This document shows positions 1 to 8,672 of a stretch of 64,000 nucleotides of DNA, piece by piece (the stretch's first letter is position 1; each line of letters starts with the position of its first letter). The position numbers were made by a program, and so were the translations under genes. The notes under the pieces are model-generated. The model saw nothing but the letters and a program-made list of their open reading frames with translations, had not been told where the DNA came from and did not search any database. Source of the stretch: Xanthobacteraceae bacterium (lineage in GTDB: Bacteria > Pseudomonadota > Alphaproteobacteria > Rhizobiales > Xanthobacteraceae). The stretch spans positions 1 to 64,000 of the forward strand of contig JAMLIK010000001.1 in NCBI GenBank assembly GCA_023954195.1, given 5' to 3'.

Positions 1-432
1 TTTCAACCTGACCGGCGCACGCGACACTTTCGCGCTCCTCAAACGTGCCTGTAAGTCAAGGAAGCTGTAGCGTGATAGTAAGGTCATCGCCCATGCTGTG
101 GTGGTGAGCGTCAACAAGTCAACACGCCAAAAAATGCTCTAGCAGTCCCGAGCTAATTAGGAGTCCTTGGCAGTCATGACACTCGGTAATTCTTTAGACA
201 TCTGCTTCCTCTTTTCCGGCCCAGATCGCGCGGACGTGCTCGCCTTGGAAGTCACCTCAATAATACGCTCGGCGCTGTGTTTAAATCTGCCGCGGGGATC
301 ACTCGGCGCGTCGATCTGCTCAGTGCAATTCCTGCCACGGACGAATTGTTGCTGGACCAGACGCGCGACCTGGTAGTTCGCGCGCCGCGCAAAGCCGCGC
401 GGTAGGATCAGTACCATGATGGGGGAAGGCGA
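1..432. other. Left-edge region without a confident gene
   Basis: No gene can be called with confidence here. The second reading frame is open from the first base to a TAG at 68-70, giving 22 codons that end LLKRACKSRKL; this could be the tail of a gene entering from the left, but I do not recognise it. A minus-strand ORF (about 87 codons from an ATG at 417) and a plus-strand ORF (167-376) overlap each other antisense. Neither shows a clear ribosome binding site or a known family. In related trb elements the coupling protein gene traG lies upstream of trbB, so its end may be just outside the window. Confidence 0.4.
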
Positions 433-1332
433 GTGGACTTGCGCCACTTACACTATATCGTCGCCAGTGCTCGCAACGGTAGCTTTAGCGCCGCAGCGCA
501 CGAATTCAATGTCCGGCAGCCGATCATCAGCAAGCGTATTAAAGAGGTCGAGGACGAGCTTAAGGTCAAGTTGTTCATTCGATCGACGGCAGGCGCACGT
601 CTCACGCCGGCCGGCGAGGCGTTCGTGGTTGATGCGCGACGCATCATCGAGGATTTCGACCGTCTTGCCGAGCGTGCGAGAGCGAGTGGCGCCGGCATGC
701 TGGGGCGGATCATTGTCGGTTTGTACAAGTCGCTCTCGCAAGGCGCGCTGCGCACATTCATCGACGACTTTCGCGAACGCTATCCAGACATCGATCTTGA
801 ACTGCTCGAAGCGCCATTCGCCGAGATCATCGCCGGTCTTCATTCCGGACGGGTCGATGCCGCGATCATCCTGGGCGACACCGGCAAGTGTGAGGTTCTC
901 GATTCTCTCGCCCTTTGGTCGGAGCATCTCATGGTGGCATTGCCTCAAGGCCATCGCCTTGCGGACAAACCCGTTGTCTATTGGCCGGAGCTGAAAGGCG
1001 AACGATTTCTCATCAGCCATCACGATCCCGGTCCCGATATCCGTAACATCCTGCTCCGCCATCTCGCGGCGCCGTCGGATCATCCAGAGATCGACACCCT
1101 CCGTCTCAACCGCGATAATATCCTGAGCGAAGTCGGCAGCGGCAAGGGCATCAGCCTGCAATGCGAATCCGCATCGGGCCTGACCGGGCTCGGCGTCGTC
1201 TTCCGGCCCCTGCATGACGGTAACGGCGCCACGCGGCTCGGCTATATCGTGTGCTGGAAGCCGGACAACATCAATCCGGTGCTGAATACGCTGCGCAATG
1301 CTCTCAAAGAGGCCATGTTGATTCGGCCGTGA
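433..1332 (+). CDS. LysR-family transcriptional regulator of the conjugative element
   Basis: A 299-residue LysR-type regulator of normal family length. Residues 1-60 form the winged helix-turn-helix (AAHEFNVRQPIISKRIKEVE is the recognition region), followed by a linker helix and a two-lobed periplasmic-binding-protein-like effector domain from about residue 90. The start is GTG, preceded by a purine-rich GGGGGAAGG. It lies directly upstream of trbB in the same orientation, separated by about 190 bases that contain a candidate operator. By position it probably controls the trb transfer operon or its own promoter in response to a small molecule; the ligand cannot be told from sequence. The family call is firm, the target is inference. 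Confidence 0.9.
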   Translation: MDLRHLHYIVASARNGSFSAAAHEFNVRQPIISKRIKEVEDELKVKLFIRSTAGARLTPAGEAFVVDARRIIEDFDRLAERARASGAGMLGRIIVGLYKSLSQGALRTFIDDFRERYPDIDLELLEAPFAEIIAGLHSGRVDAAIILGDTGKCEVLDSLALWSEHLMVALPQGHRLADKPVVYWPELKGERFLISHHDPGPDIRNILLRHLAAPSDHPEIDTLRLNRDNILSEVGSGKGISLQCESASGLTGLGVVFRPLHDGNGATRLGYIVCWKPDNINPVLNTLRNALKEAMLIRP

Positions 1333-1371
1333 TCTGTTCTCAGGCAGCATCCGACGCCGTGCGCGGCTCCG

Positions 1372-1423
1372 AATATTTCAAGTATTTTTTCGATGGCCTA
1401 CGATGAGCTACGACGCACTACGA
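1372..1423 (+). promoter_or_regulatory. Candidate operator: AT dyad plus three phased CTACGA repeats
   Basis: The spacer between the LysR gene and trbB holds an AT-rich dyad AATA-N7-TATT at 1372-1386. It is followed by CTACGA at 1398-1403, 1408-1413 and 1418-1423, spaced exactly 10 bases apart, so the repeats face the same side of the helix. An AT-rich stretch (CAAATAAAT) follows and could hold the -10 element. Phased iterons about 100 bases before the first transfer gene suggest a regulator binding site, perhaps for the neighbouring LysR protein. The repeats are seen directly; the role is inferred. Confidence 0.45.
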
Positions 1424-1522
1424 GCTTTCAAATAAATCCTGTTGCCCACACGTCATTCCTGCCTTTCTTGATTGTCCCCGTCGCCATCCGACCGTCTCGC
1501 GGATGGTTGGAATGGGGGCAGT

Positions 1523-2521
1523 ATGTCGGCGCATCGTCACGGCAATGAAGGTTTATCGCGCGGCGCGCGGATGCTGCGCACGGCGCTCGGCCCGGCGATC
1601 GCCCGCTACCTCGAAGACCCTGCCATCGTCGAAGTGATGTTGAATCCCGATGGCCGGCTGTGGGTCGATCGGCTGCGTGAGGGTCTTGTCGCGACCGACG
1701 ACGTGCTGATCCCGGCCGATGGCGAGCGCATCGTGCGCCTGGTCGCTCATCATGTCGGCGCCGAGGTGCATCCCGGCTCGCCGCGCGTCTCGGCCGAGCT
1801 GCCCGAGACCGGCGAGCGTTTCGAGGGGTTGCTTCCTCCGGTGGTGACGGCGCCCACCTTTGCCATCCGCAAGCCGGCCGTAGCCGTGTTCACTTTGTCC
1901 GATTACGTTGCCGCCGGCATCATGACCGCGGCGCAGGCCGACGTGCTCAGGCTCGCGGTCGAGCGGCGCAAGAACATCCTCGTCGCGGGCGGGACTTCGA
2001 CCGGCAAGACGACGTTGACGAATGCCTTGTTGGCGGAGGTGGCGAAGACCTCCGATCGCGTGGTGCTGATCGAGGATACCCGCGAGTTGCAGTGTCCTGC
2101 GCCGAACCTTGTCGCCCTGCGCACGAAAGACGGCATCGCCTCGCTCTCTGATCTCGTGAAGTCGTCGCTGCGCCTGCGTCCCGATCGTATTCCGGTCGGC
2201 GAGGTACGCGGCAGCGAAGCGCTCGACCTGCTCAAAGCCTGGGGGACCGGACACCCCGGCGGGGTCGGCACCATCCACGCCAACACCGCGCTCGGCGCGC
2301 TGCGCCGGCTGGAGCAGCTCGTGCAGGAGGCCGTCGTCACCGTGCCCCGTGCCTTGATTGCCGAGACAATCGACATCGTCGCCGTCCTGTCCGGCCGCGG
2401 GGCCGAACGCCGCCTCGCCGAGATCGCCCATGTCGACGGGCTCGATCCGGCCACCGGCGACTACCGCACGATTAACGCGCTGCTCTCATCCCAACACCCC
2501 TCGCAAGGAGACTGTGAATGA
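1523..2521 (+). CDS. trbB: TrbB, conjugal transfer secretion ATPase
   Basis: A VirB11/TrbB-type hexameric ATPase of 332 residues that powers pilus assembly and DNA transfer at the inner face of the membrane. The Walker A motif GGTSTGKTT is near residues 155-163. The Asp-box region [10 protein letters not shown] and the Walker B-like segment [11 protein letters not shown] follow, with the His-box around [13 protein letters not shown] chose the ATG at 1523 because GGGGG precedes it; a TTG 17 codons upstream keeps the frame but lacks a good ribosome site. The stop overlaps the trbC start (ATGA), which indicates translational coupling. First gene of the trb operon. Confidence 0.95.
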   Translation: MSAHRHGNEGLSRGARMLRTALGPAIARYLEDPAIVEVMLNPDGRLWVDRLREGLVATDDVLIPADGERIVRLVAHHVGAEVHPGSPRVSAELPETGERFEGLLPPVVTAPTFAIRKPAVAVFTLSDYVAAGIMTAAQADVLRLAVERRKNILVAGGTSTGKTTLTNALLAEVAKTSDRVVLIEDTRELQCPAPNLVALRTKDGIASLSDLVKSSLRLRPDRIPVGEVRGSEALDLLKAWGTGHPGGVGTIHANTALGALRRLEQLVQEAVVTVPRALIAETIDIVAVLSGRGAERRLAEIAHVDGLDPATGDYRTINALLSSQHPSQGDCE

Positions 2522-2853
2522 CCCGACTTGCCTTGTCTCGTATTCGCCGCCGCGCCGCGGAAGCGACGGCGTTTGCCACGATCACGCTGCTGATGGTGGC
2601 GCCGGCCCATGCCTCAGGTTCCTCCATGCCCTGGGAGGAGCCACTTCAGAAGATCCTCACCTCCATTGAGGGTCCGGTCGCCAAGATCGTGGCGGTCATC
2701 ATCATCATCACCACGGGCCTGACGCTGGCTTTCGGTGACACGGGCGGCGGCTTCCGCAAGTTGATCCAGATCGTCTTCGGCCTGTCGATCGCTTTCGCGG
2801 CCAGCTCCTTCTTCCTCTCCTTTTTCTCCTTCGGCGGCGGAGCGCTGGTCTGA
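2518..2853 (+). CDS. trbC: TrbC, conjugative pilin subunit
   Basis: A VirB2-like pilin precursor of 111 residues. It has a long N-terminal signal ending near MVAPAHA, then a short mature protein with two hydrophobic segments (about residues 55-73 and 82-105) joined by a small polar loop containing GDTGGGFRK. In TrbC pilins of this kind the mature chain can be cyclised by the TraF peptidase; no traF is visible in the window. It overlaps trbB by four bases and trbD by one base, so the three are probably translated together. Confidence 0.92.
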   Translation: MTRLALSRIRRRAAEATAFATITLLMVAPAHASGSSMPWEEPLQKILTSIEGPVAKIVAVIIIITTGLTLAFGDTGGGFRKLIQIVFGLSIAFAASSFFLSFFSFGGGALV

Positions 2854-3116
2854 TGGAGGAAGACGTTCGCGGTTTCTTCGCGCCGGTTCATCGCGCGCTC
2901 ACCGAACCGATCCTGCTCGGTGGCGCGCCCCGCACGGTCGCCATCGCCAACGGCACGCTCGCCGGCGCGGTCGGTCTCGGCCTGCGCCTGTGGATCGCGG
3001 GCCTCGTCATCTGGGCGATCGGGCATTTCGCGGCCGTGTGGGCCGCCAAGCGGGACGCGCAATTCGTCGACGTCGGCCGGCGGCACCTGCGCTATCCCGC
3101 GCATATGGACGTGTGA
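2853..3116 (+). CDS. trbD: TrbD, VirB3-like inner membrane component
   Basis: An 87-residue VirB3/TrbD protein. The opening FFAPVHRALTEPILLGGAPR is typical of the family, and one or two hydrophobic segments lie between residues 30 and 65. It anchors or assists the TrbE ATPase in the mating channel. Its ATG overlaps the last base of the trbC stop (TGATG), and trbE begins nine bases downstream. In some systems trbD is fused to trbE; here it is separate. Confidence 0.92.
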   Translation: MEEDVRGFFAPVHRALTEPILLGGAPRTVAIANGTLAGAVGLGLRLWIAGLVIWAIGHFAAVWAAKRDAQFVDVGRRHLRYPAHMDV

Positions 3117-3125
3117 GGTCAAGTC

Positions 3126-5621
3126 ATGCTGAACCTCGCCGAATATCGGAAAAAGAACGCGCAGCTCGCGGACTTCCTGCCCTGGGCCGCCTTGGTCGCG
3201 CCGGGCGTCGTTCTCAACAAGGACGGATCGTTCCAACGAACGGCGCGGTTTCGCGGTCCCGATCTCGATAGCGCCACGCCGGCCGAGCTGGTCGGCACGA
3301 CCGCGCGCCTCAACAATGCGCTGCGCCGTCTCGGCTCCGGCTGGGCGATCTTCGTCGAGGCGCAGCGCCATCCCGCCACCGACTATCCGGAAAGCCTGTT
3401 TCCGGACTCGGCGTCGGCGCTTCTCGACATCGAACGACGCGAGCAGTTCGAGGATTCGGGCGTCCTGTTCGAGTCGAGCTACTTCCTCACCTTCGTCTGG
3501 CTGCCGCCGGCCGAGGAAGCCTCGCGCCTGGAAGCCTGGCTCTACGAGGGCCGCGAACATAGCGGCGTCGATCCGTGGGAGCTGCTGAAAAGTTTCGTCG
3601 ACCGCACCGACCGGGTGCTCAACCTGGTCGAAGGCTTCGTGCCGGAAGCCGACTGGCTCGATGACGGCGAAACGCTGACCTACCTGCATTCGACCATTTC
3701 GACCAAGCGGCATCGGGTACGATTGCCAGAGACGCCGATGCACCTCGACGCGCTGCTTGCCGATCAGCCGCTCGCCGGCGGGCTGGAGCCGCGGCTTGGC
3801 GATTTCCACGTCCGCACGCTCACCGTCATCGGATTCCCGACCACGACGTTCCCCGGAATTCTCGACGACCTCAACCGCTTGGCGTTTGTGTACCGCTGGT
3901 CGACGCGCGCGATCATGCTCGACAAGACCGACGCGACGCGCCTCGTCACGAAAATCCGCCGACAGTGGTTTGCAAAGCGCAAATCAGTCGCGGCGATCCT
4001 GAAAGAGGTGATGACCAACGAGGCGTCGGTGTTGCTGGACACCGACGCCGCCAACAAGGCCGCCGACGCCGACGCGGCGTTGCAGGACCTCGGCTCCGAT
4101 CAGGTCGGCGAAGTCTATGTCACCGCCACGGTGACGGTCTGGGGTGCTGACCGGGCGATCGCCGACGAGCGGCTGCGCCTGGTCGAGAAGGTCATTCAGT
4201 CGCGTGACTTCACCTGCATCGTCGAAGGCGTCAACGCCATCGAAGCCTGGCTTGGCTCGATCCCAGGACAGACCTACGCCAATGTCCGCCAGCCGCCGAT
4301 CTCGACGCTCAACCTGGCGCACATGATGCCGCTGTCGGCGGTCTGGGCCGGGCCGACGAAGGATGAGCACCTCGGCGCTCCGCCGCTATTCTATGCCAAG
4401 ACCGAAGGCGCGACCCCGTTCCGCTTCGCGCTTCATGTCGGCGACGTCGGCCACACCATGATCGTGGGGCCGACCGGCGCAGGCAAGTCGGTTCTGCTGG
4501 CGCTGATGGCGCTCCAGTTCCGCCGCTATCGCAAGAGCCAGGTCTTCGTCTTCGACTTCGGTGGCAGCATCCGCGCTGCAACGCTGGCGATGGGCGGAGA
4601 TTGGCAGGACCTTGGCGGCGCGCTCACCGACGATGCGCAATCCACCTCCGTCTCGCTCCAGCCTCTGGCGCTGATCCATCACGTTCCCGAACGGGCCTGG
4701 GCCGCCGACTGGCTGGTCGACATTCTCCTGCGCGAAGGCGTCACCATCACGCCGGACGTCAAGGAATACATCTGGGCCGCGCTGACCTCGCTCGCGTCCG
4801 CTCCGGTCGAGGAACGCACCATCACCGGCCTGACCGTGCTGTTGCAGTCCTCGGCGCTGAAGCAGGCGCTGCGGCCGTATTGCGTCGGCGGCGCGCATGG
4901 CCGGCTGCTCGATGCCGAGCACGAGCATCTCGGCAGCGCGACCGTCCAAGCCTTCGAGACCGAAGGGCTTGTCGGCACCAAGGCCGCGCCGGCCGTCCTC
5001 TCATATCTGTTTCACCGCATCGAAGCGCGCTTCGACGGACGGCCGAGCCTGCTCATCATCGACGAGGGCTGGCGCGCGCTCGATGACGGCGGCTTCGCCG
5101 ACAAGATCAAGGAATGGCTCAAGACGCTGCGGAAAAAGAACGTGAGCGTCATCTTCTCCTCGCAGTCGCTCGCCGACATCGAGGCGTCGCCGATCGCGCC
5201 GGTCCTGGTCGAGAGCTGCCCGACGCGCATCTTCCTCGCCAACGAGCGCGCGATCGAACCGCAGATCACCGCCGTCTATGAGCGCTTCGGCCTCAACGCC
5301 CGGCAGATCGAGATCATCGCGCGGGCAACCCCGAAGCGCGACTACTACTGCCAATCGCGCCGCGGCAACCGGCTGTTCGAGCTTGGTCTTGGCTCCGTCG
5401 CGCTGGCGCTTTGCGCATCGTCGGACAAGGCCGCGCACGCGCTGATCGACGAGCTGCTGCGCGACGGCGCGCGGCCGTATTTCCTCGAAGCCTGGCTCTA
5501 CGCCAAGGACCTCGCCTGGGCGACTGACCTCGTTCCCAACCTCGCCAACGTCATCGACCTGTCCGCAACGGCGGACCAGCCCGTTCCCATCGAACCGTCA
5601 GAACAGGAGACGCCCTCATGA
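3126..5621 (+). CDS. trbE: TrbE, VirB4-family transfer ATPase
   Basis: An 831-residue VirB4/TrbE ATPase, full length for the family and the largest ATPase of the mating apparatus. Walker A is VGPTGAGKSVLLAL near residues 446-459, and Walker B is LLIIDEGWRAL near 641-651. The motif VSVIFSSQSLADIE follows. The N-terminal half (residues about 1-400) is the CagE/TrbE/VirB family domain that contacts TrbD and the pilin. It shares an ATGA overlap with trbJ. Confidence 0.95.
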   Translation: MLNLAEYRKKNAQLADFLPWAALVAPGVVLNKDGSFQRTARFRGPDLDSATPAELVGTTARLNNALRRLGSGWAIFVEAQRHPATDYPESLFPDSASALLDIERREQFEDSGVLFESSYFLTFVWLPPAEEASRLEAWLYEGREHSGVDPWELLKSFVDRTDRVLNLVEGFVPEADWLDDGETLTYLHSTISTKRHRVRLPETPMHLDALLADQPLAGGLEPRLGDFHVRTLTVIGFPTTTFPGILDDLNRLAFVYRWSTRAIMLDKTDATRLVTKIRRQWFAKRKSVAAILKEVMTNEASVLLDTDAANKAADADAALQDLGSDQVGEVYVTATVTVWGADRAIADERLRLVEKVIQSRDFTCIVEGVNAIEAWLGSIPGQTYANVRQPPISTLNLAHMMPLSAVWAGPTKDEHLGAPPLFYAKTEGATPFRFALHVGDVGHTMIVGPTGAGKSVLLALMALQFRRYRKSQVFVFDFGGSIRAATLAMGGDWQDLGGALTDDAQSTSVSLQPLALIHHVPERAWAADWLVDILLREGVTITPDVKEYIWAALTSLASAPVEERTITGLTVLLQSSALKQALRPYCVGGAHGRLLDAEHEHLGSATVQAFETEGLVGTKAAPAVLSYLFHRIEARFDGRPSLLIIDEGWRALDDGGFADKIKEWLKTLRKKNVSVIFSSQSLADIEASPIAPVLVESCPTRIFLANERAIEPQITAVYERFGLNARQIEIIARATPKRDYYCQSRRGNRLFELGLGSVALALCASSDKAAHALIDELLRDGARPYFLEAWLYAKDLAWATDLVPNLANVIDLSATADQPVPIEPSEQETPS

Positions 5622-6367
5622 AAGCATTGTCCCGATCCGTTTGTCTGCGCTGCGCGCTCGCCGCCGGCGCACTCTCCATCGGCATCACACTGGCTGCCGT
5701 GCCGGCTTCGGCTCAGATCGTGTTCGATCCGTCGAATTACGCGCAGAACGTCCTGACGGCCGCGCGCGCCCTGCAACAGATCAACAACCAAATCACCTCG
5801 CTCGCCAATCAGGCGCAGATGCTCATCAACCAGGCGAAGCAGCTCGCCAACCTGCCGACCTCGGTTCTGTCGCAGATCGAGGGCAACTTCGCCGAGATGA
5901 AGCGACTGATGGGCGAGGCGGAGCGGCTCGCCTACAACGTCAGCAACATCGAGTCACAGTTCTCGTCGACCTTCCAGAACTTCGCGGTTGGCAAGTCCGA
6001 TGCGCAGCTTATCGCCTCGGCACGCGATCGGTGGCAGCAATCGCTTTCGGCTTATGAGCACTCGCTGAAGGCCGGCGCTACCGCCGTCCAGAACCTCGAC
6101 AGCACGCGCTCACAAACCAGCACGCTGGTCAGCTCCAGCCAAGCGGCCGTCGGCGTGCTCCAGGCAACGCAGGCCGGCAACCAGCTTCTCGGCGTCCAGA
6201 CAAGCCAGCTCGCGGACCTCACCTCCATGCTGGCTGCGCAGGGCCGGGCCAACGCTCTCGAAAAGTCGCGTCAGGCCGCGGCGCAGGAGCAGGCGCGCGA
6301 GCAGTTCAGCCGCTTCCTGGCGGGAAGCAGCTACAGCCCCACCACCGTCCGCATGTTCCACGACTGA
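5618..6367 (+). CDS. trbJ: TrbJ, VirB5-like P-type transfer protein
   Basis: A 249-residue secreted VirB5/TrbJ protein. A cleavable signal peptide ends near VPASAQ (about residue 31), followed by FDPSNYAQN, the usual start of mature TrbJ. The rest is long amphipathic helix rich in Gln and Asn, as expected for a minor pilus-tip protein that helps contact the recipient. It overlaps the trbE stop by four bases. Confidence 0.93.
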   Translation: MKALSRSVCLRCALAAGALSIGITLAAVPASAQIVFDPSNYAQNVLTAARALQQINNQITSLANQAQMLINQAKQLANLPTSVLSQIEGNFAEMKRLMGEAERLAYNVSNIESQFSSTFQNFAVGKSDAQLIASARDRWQQSLSAYEHSLKAGATAVQNLDSTRSQTSTLVSSSQAAVGVLQATQAGNQLLGVQTSQLADLTSMLAAQGRANALEKSRQAAAQEQAREQFSRFLAGSSYSPTTVRMFHD

Positions 6368-6376
6368 GGTGGCGAC

Positions 6377-6643
6377 ATGAATTGGAAACTCGCCGCCAGA
6401 GTCATCGCCGTCCTTGCCGTCGCTGTCCTTATGGTGGCGTGCGCCATCGCGCTGCGACCGGATGCCACCGAGGAAGCACCCGCGGCAACCGTTCAGCCGC
6501 AGAGCGTCGAACCATCATCGAGCGAATTGCTCCGCTGCCGGGAGATCGGCGCGGCCGCGCTCGACGACGCCGGTTGCAAGAAGGCATGGGCGGACAGCCG
6601 CCGTCATTTCCTTGAAGGTAATACGAGGCGATCGCTGCCATGA
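6377..6643 (+). CDS. TrbK-like entry exclusion lipoprotein (TrbK-alt type)
   Basis: An 88-residue small membrane or lipoprotein. A hydrophobic N-terminus ends at a lipobox-like LMVAC (Cys at residue 22), followed by a proline- and alanine-rich linker. The conserved C-terminal piece CREIGAAALDDAGCKKAW carries two cysteines. It sits between trbJ and trbL, exactly where trbK lies in P-type systems, and matches the alternative TrbK class of putative entry-exclusion proteins. Such proteins block redundant transfer between cells carrying the same element. It starts at ATG after GAGGTGGCGAC and overlaps trbL by four bases. The function is by position and general likeness. Confidence 0.8.
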   Translation: MNWKLAARVIAVLAVAVLMVACAIALRPDATEEAPAATVQPQSVEPSSSELLRCREIGAAALDDAGCKKAWADSRRHFLEGNTRRSLP

Positions 6644-7989
6644 ACACCGGCGTCATCGATCGCTTTTTGGAAACCTTCACCCGCTACATCGACTCAGGCT
6701 TCGGTCTGCTCAGCGGCGAGATCGGATTCCTCACCTCCACGCTGATCGTGCTCGACATCACGCTCGCGGGCCTGTTCTGGGCCTGGGGCGCCGATGAAGA
6801 CGTGTTGCAGCGTCTCATCAAGAAGACGCTCTATATCGGCTTCTTCGCCTTCATCATCGGCAACTTCAACCGGCTCGCCGGCATCGTCTTCCAGTCCTTC
6901 AGCGGCCTCGGTCTCAAAGCCGGCGGATCGTCGATGACGGCCGACACGCTGCTTCAACCGGGTCGTGTCGCGCAGGTCGGCATCGACGCCGGCAATCCCA
7001 TCCTCAAGGCCGCCGGCGACCTGATGGGTTACATCTCCTTTTTTGAGAACTTCGTGCAGATCATGGTGCTGATGATCGCCTGGGCGATCGTGCTCATCGC
7101 CTTCTTCATTCTCGCGGTCCAGATCTTCATCACGCTGATCGAGTTCAAACTGACCACGCTCGCGGGATTCGTGTTGATTCCGTTCGCGCTGTTCAACAAG
7201 ACCGCCTTCCTTGCCGAAAAGGTGCTCGGCAACATCGTCGCCTCCGGTATCAAGATTCTCGTCCTCGCGGTGATCGTCGGCATCGGCTCCGGCCTGTTCA
7301 GCGAGTTTACAACCGGATTCTCCGGCACACCGACCATCACCGACGCCCTGGCGCTCGTGCTTGGTGCGCTCTCGCTGATGGGCCTGTCGATCTTCGGTCC
7401 CGGCATCGCCACCGGACTTGTCTCCGGGGCGCCGCAACTCGGCGCGGGAGCCGCCGTCGGCACCGGCCTTGCTGCCGCCGGCATCGGTGCGGCTGGCGTC
7501 ATGGGAGCGACAGCGGGCATTTCCGGTGCCGCGAGTGCGATCGGTAGCGGCGGACGCATGACCGCGGCCGCCGCGCGGGGTGGCGCCTATCTCGCCGGCA
7601 GCACGTCGGGCGCGTATGGCGTCGGCGCATCCGGCCAGAGCGGCATGGGTGCTGTGGCCGGCGGTTTCGGCGGTATTGCGAAGGCTGGCGCATCCGCCGC
7701 TGTGCGTCCCGTGCGGGAGGCCGCATCGCGCGCCGCGGCATCCATCAAATCGAGTTACGCCGCCGGCCGCGCTGCCACGACGGGCGAGCAGTCCGCGGGT
7801 GAAGCATCCGCGGGCGCTGCGGCCGCCTCATCTGCGGGTGCGTCCGGCGCCCCGCCGGCCTGGGCCACGCGCATGAAACGCAGCCAGACCATGAGCCACG
7901 GCGCGACTGCTGCCGCCCATGCCGTGCGCTCCGGCGACCACGGCGGCGGCTCCATGTCCGTTTCTCTCGATCAGGATGACCGCAAATGA
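6640..7989 (+). CDS. trbL: TrbL, VirB6-like polytopic channel protein
   Basis: A 449-residue TrbL/VirB6 protein that forms part of the inner-membrane channel. About six hydrophobic segments lie in residues 25-265, including long runs such as MVLMIAWAIVLIAFFILA. From about residue 265 to the end the chain is rich in Gly, Ala and Ser and probably flexible, which is usual for TrbL. It has four-base overlaps with the trbK-like gene before it and trbF after it. Confidence 0.93.
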   Translation: MNTGVIDRFLETFTRYIDSGFGLLSGEIGFLTSTLIVLDITLAGLFWAWGADEDVLQRLIKKTLYIGFFAFIIGNFNRLAGIVFQSFSGLGLKAGGSSMTADTLLQPGRVAQVGIDAGNPILKAAGDLMGYISFFENFVQIMVLMIAWAIVLIAFFILAVQIFITLIEFKLTTLAGFVLIPFALFNKTAFLAEKVLGNIVASGIKILVLAVIVGIGSGLFSEFTTGFSGTPTITDALALVLGALSLMGLSIFGPGIATGLVSGAPQLGAGAAVGTGLAAAGIGAAGVMGATAGISGAASAIGSGGRMTAAAARGGAYLAGSTSGAYGVGASGQSGMGAVAGGFGGIAKAGASAAVRPVREAASRAAASIKSSYAAGRAATTGEQSAGEASAGAAAASSAGASGAPPAWATRMKRSQTMSHGATAAAHAVRSGDHGGGSMSVSLDQDDRK

Positions 7990-8672
7990 ATCTGTTCCGC
8001 CGACCCTCCGTGCGCTACGCGCGCACGCCCGAACCCGAAACCCCGTATCTCAAAGCCGCGCAGGTCTGGGACGAGCGCATTGGTAGTGCGCGCGTTCAGG
8101 CGAAGAACTGGCGGCTGATGGCCTTCGGCTCGCTGGCGCTTGCCGGCGGCTTCGCGGCCGCATTGGTCTGGCAATCGACACAGGGCACCGTGGTCCCGTG
8201 GGTGGTTCAGGTCGACAAGTTCGGCGAGGCGCAGGCGATCGCGTCCGCCATTGCGGACTACAAGCCCACCGATCCGCAGATCGCGTGGCACCTCGCGCGC
8301 TTCATCGAACAGGTCCGTTCGATTTCGTCCGATCCCGTCATCCTGCGGCAAAACTGGCTGCGTGCCTACGACTACACCACCGATCGCGGCGCGATCGCGC
8401 TCAACGATTATGCGCGTGGCAACGACCCCTTCACCAAGGTCGGCAAGCAGCAGATCTCCGTGGAGATTTCCAGCGTCATTCGAGCCTCGCCCGAGAGCTT
8501 CCGCATCGCCTGGCTGGAACGCCACTACGAGAACGGCCAGCTATCCGGCACCGAACGCTGGACCGCCATCCTGAGCGTCGTGATCCAGCAGCCGCGCACC
8601 GCCGACAAGCTGCGCGCCAATCCGCTCGGTGTGTTCGTCAACGCAATCAACTGGTCGAAGGAGATGGGGTAA
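7986..8672 (+). CDS. trbF: TrbF, VirB8-like transfer protein
   Basis: A 228-residue VirB8/TrbF protein. A short cytoplasmic N-terminus (RRPSVRYARTPEPETPY) is followed by one transmembrane helix at about residues 40-60 (FGSLALAGGFAAALVW), then a periplasmic NTF2-like domain with the characteristic PWVVQVDKFG start. VirB8 proteins bridge the inner-membrane and outer-membrane parts of the channel. The stop codon shares a base with the trbG start. Confidence 0.94.
   Translation: MNLFRRPSVRYARTPEPETPYLKAAQVWDERIGSARVQAKNWRLMAFGSLALAGGFAAALVWQSTQGTVVPWVVQVDKFGEAQAIASAIADYKPTDPQIAWHLARFIEQVRSISSDPVILRQNWLRAYDYTTDRGAIALNDYARGNDPFTKVGKQQISVEISSVIRASPESFRIAWLERHYENGQLSGTERWTAILSVVIQQPRTADKLRANPLGVFVNAINWSKEMG

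Noticed and set aside
157-417. A minus-strand ORF divergent from the LysR gene
   Set aside because: It overlaps an antisense ORF, has no ribosome site and no recognisable family, so I left it uncalled.
8198-8671. An upstream extension of the trbG frame
   Set aside because: The part before 8672 lies within trbF in another frame; the lipoprotein signal begins only at 8672.
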